64,000 nucleotides of DNA from Hirundichthys speculiger. Lineage: Eukaryota; Chordata; Actinopteri; Beloniformes; Exocoetidae. The notes under the pieces are model-generated. The model was not told where the DNA came from, made no database searches, and saw only the letters and a list, made by a program, of their open reading frames with translations. Shown piece by piece: positions 61,523 through 64,000 of this stretch. The stretch lies in the NCBI GenBank assembly GCA_018398805.1, contig JAGFBZ010000006.1:1054001-1118000 (forward strand). Reading direction: 5' to 3'. The stretch's first letter is position 1; every line of letters begins with the position of its first letter. Position numbers and translations under genes: made by a program.

Positions 61523-63191
61523 TAGAAACGTGTCTAATGTTTGAAATATTTTACTATTTCATGGAAAATAGCTGTTTGTATTCAATGGCAGCAACACACC
61601 TCAAGGGTTGGGATGTGAAACAGCTCTAGGAAGATCTTCTACGTAATTAGCTCAGCTGGTAACGGATCCGTGGCTTAAAAACTTCATCTACAAATTTCAA
61701 AAATGATGTCCCTCAGCATAAAATTGTCTGTGAAAATTTTTTCTTACTACATACAAATTCAAAATTACTTTGTTTTCTTAAGATCATGAATTTACTCAGT
61801 TTAATATTTGGTATATTTTCTACTGTGACATGTATTTATGACATTTGAAAATCATTGTATATCATGTTTTTATTCACCTTTTACACTAACTATGTTTTTG
61901 GAATTGATCATTTAACTTCTTAGTATACATGTGCAGCACATGAGACATTCCTTTTTTTTTATTTCAGACGTACATTTTCTGGTTTATTTGTGTGTTTCAT
62001 CCTGCACCATATTCAATCTTTTATTGCAAACATGAGTATGACATCGAATGGAAAAATTAATTATATCTGAAGTTACTGGTTGCAGCCCACAAAAAAAAAA
62101 AAAAACACGCTCTTTGGAAGTCTAAGGAGGAAAAAAAAGGACATGCTTGAACCACTAAATTCTTAAAAGATTAGCCAATTTTCTGTTTTATGTTTCCAAA
62201 AGAAAAAAAAGGAAAATAATAATTATTGCTGTATAAAGTTTCTAGTTCTGCTTGGACAGCTGCAGCCGCAGTATAACCTTTGAATCCTAATGCATATGTA
62301 TTGTATTAATCATGGAATTATTTAAAAAAAAAAAAATCACCAGCACACTGATCAGAAGAAATGGATCAAAACATAATGACAGTCAAGAAGTTTCAATGAA
62401 AGAAGTTCATGCATTTCTGTTGTTGCCACCTAATGGTTATTGTGCCAGCACCCAGTGGTCATCAGTGGTACTGCACTTTAAATATTCATCATTGTTGGGT
62501 TGTTGGGTTTGTTTGACACCACATAACTATGTTCATCTTTTAGTTACAGTATATAATTGCACATTTGTTTTGTTTTCTTTTTCTTTATTATCCACTCTGT
62601 TGTAATCATGTGCTTAATATGGCTATAAAGTGAAATCGTGAACACAAACACATACATGCATCCACATACATATTCCTATGGAGGAAAAACTGAGAAAAAT
62701 ACTCCGTAATCAGGCCTGTGTTTGTGTTGGCGGTGATAAATGCCCCCTTTGGAAACTCAACGCCAAATAATAAAGATTGACGCTGGCACACAGTGTTCTG
62801 AGGTGTGTGCATGTGTTGGGTTTGCTATTTTTGTTGGAGGGATCTAATCAAATGTAATCATGTTGATTACAATAATCGTGAAGTTTATAATCACTTCTTT
62901 GCCCCCTCTTTTTCACTTCTTTTAAAGCTCTCTGTTTTCTGTTTCTTGTTCTTCTCTCGTCTGCATCTTTAATCATCGTCAATAATTGTTCTTTCGCATG
63001 TATTTAATAGCTAATTTCATTTTGTGACAATGTACCTTACTTGTCATTGAGGGAAATTGGAAATACAAAGAGTCATGCTTATCCAGTGTTTTTTTTCACA
63101 ATAATGATTTTTTTGACTTGAATAATTTTGGAAACTCCAGTCAATATTATAAAGTATAAAATGACACAAAAGGCAAACTGGGGGTTTGTAA

Positions 63192-64000
<809 letters not shown>

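Overview
The window looks like vertebrate, specifically teleost fish, nuclear DNA. It is AT-rich and non-coding almost throughout. It carries many interspersed repeats of kinds familiar from fish genomes (Tc1/mariner, hAT, RTE- and L2-like LINEs, tRNA-derived SINEs) and many simple-sequence tracts: (AT)n, (CA)n, (ATCT)n, poly-T and poly-G. There is no bacterial-style gene layout, no operon and no CRISPR array. All calls rest on reading the sequence and on remembered family features; no database search was possible.

Only two host coding segments can be supported. They are consecutive internal exons of one plus-strand gene of the TMEM132 family (single-pass neuronal membrane proteins): exon A at 29420-29615 and exon B at 63228-63371. 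Both have good AG/GT splice sites. They join in phase 0 across a 33,612-bp intron, so the reading runs ...IVPLAE | [10 protein letters not shown]... The paralogue (B, C, D or E) was not resolved. Positions 1-29419 are the 3' part of the preceding intron, and 63372-64000 begin the next one.

The preceding intron (1-29419) holds, in order: a hAT end with a BED-finger fragment beside a 90-bp (AT)n tract; a tRNA-SINE-like remnant; a Tc1-like scrap; a nearly full-length decayed Tc1 element with TIRs and TA duplications (7388-8611); a frameshifted non-LTR reverse transcriptase remnant (12.96-13.67 kb); a duplicated-segment block (14.9-16.05 kb); several Tc1 fragments (16.1-17.7 kb and 20.7-21.1 kb); a 380-bp MITE with identical 69-bp arms (23136-23515); and a hAT-like MITE (27.4-27.96 kb).

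The large intron (29616-63227) holds: an internally deleted Tc1 element (30.3-31.1 kb); a tangle of hAT ends, (AT)n tracts and an intact SINE with a 16-bp target duplication (35.8-37.4 kb); a degenerate Tc1-like element (39.3-40.7 kb); a TTAA-flanked non-autonomous element with a 26-nt G run (41268-42352); a poly-A retro-insertion with a 12-bp target duplication (44.7-45.06 kb); an internally deleted L2-like LINE (45.5-46.7 kb); a 1.5-kb TIR element (49.83-51.32 kb); one LINE inserted into the (ATCT)n tail of another (55.9-58.2 kb); and two convergent RTE-like LINE pieces (59.4-61.5 kb).

I found no evidence of a previously undescribed molecular system. What merits a second look is the architecture of the nested and structured repeats inside the introns, not a new gene.
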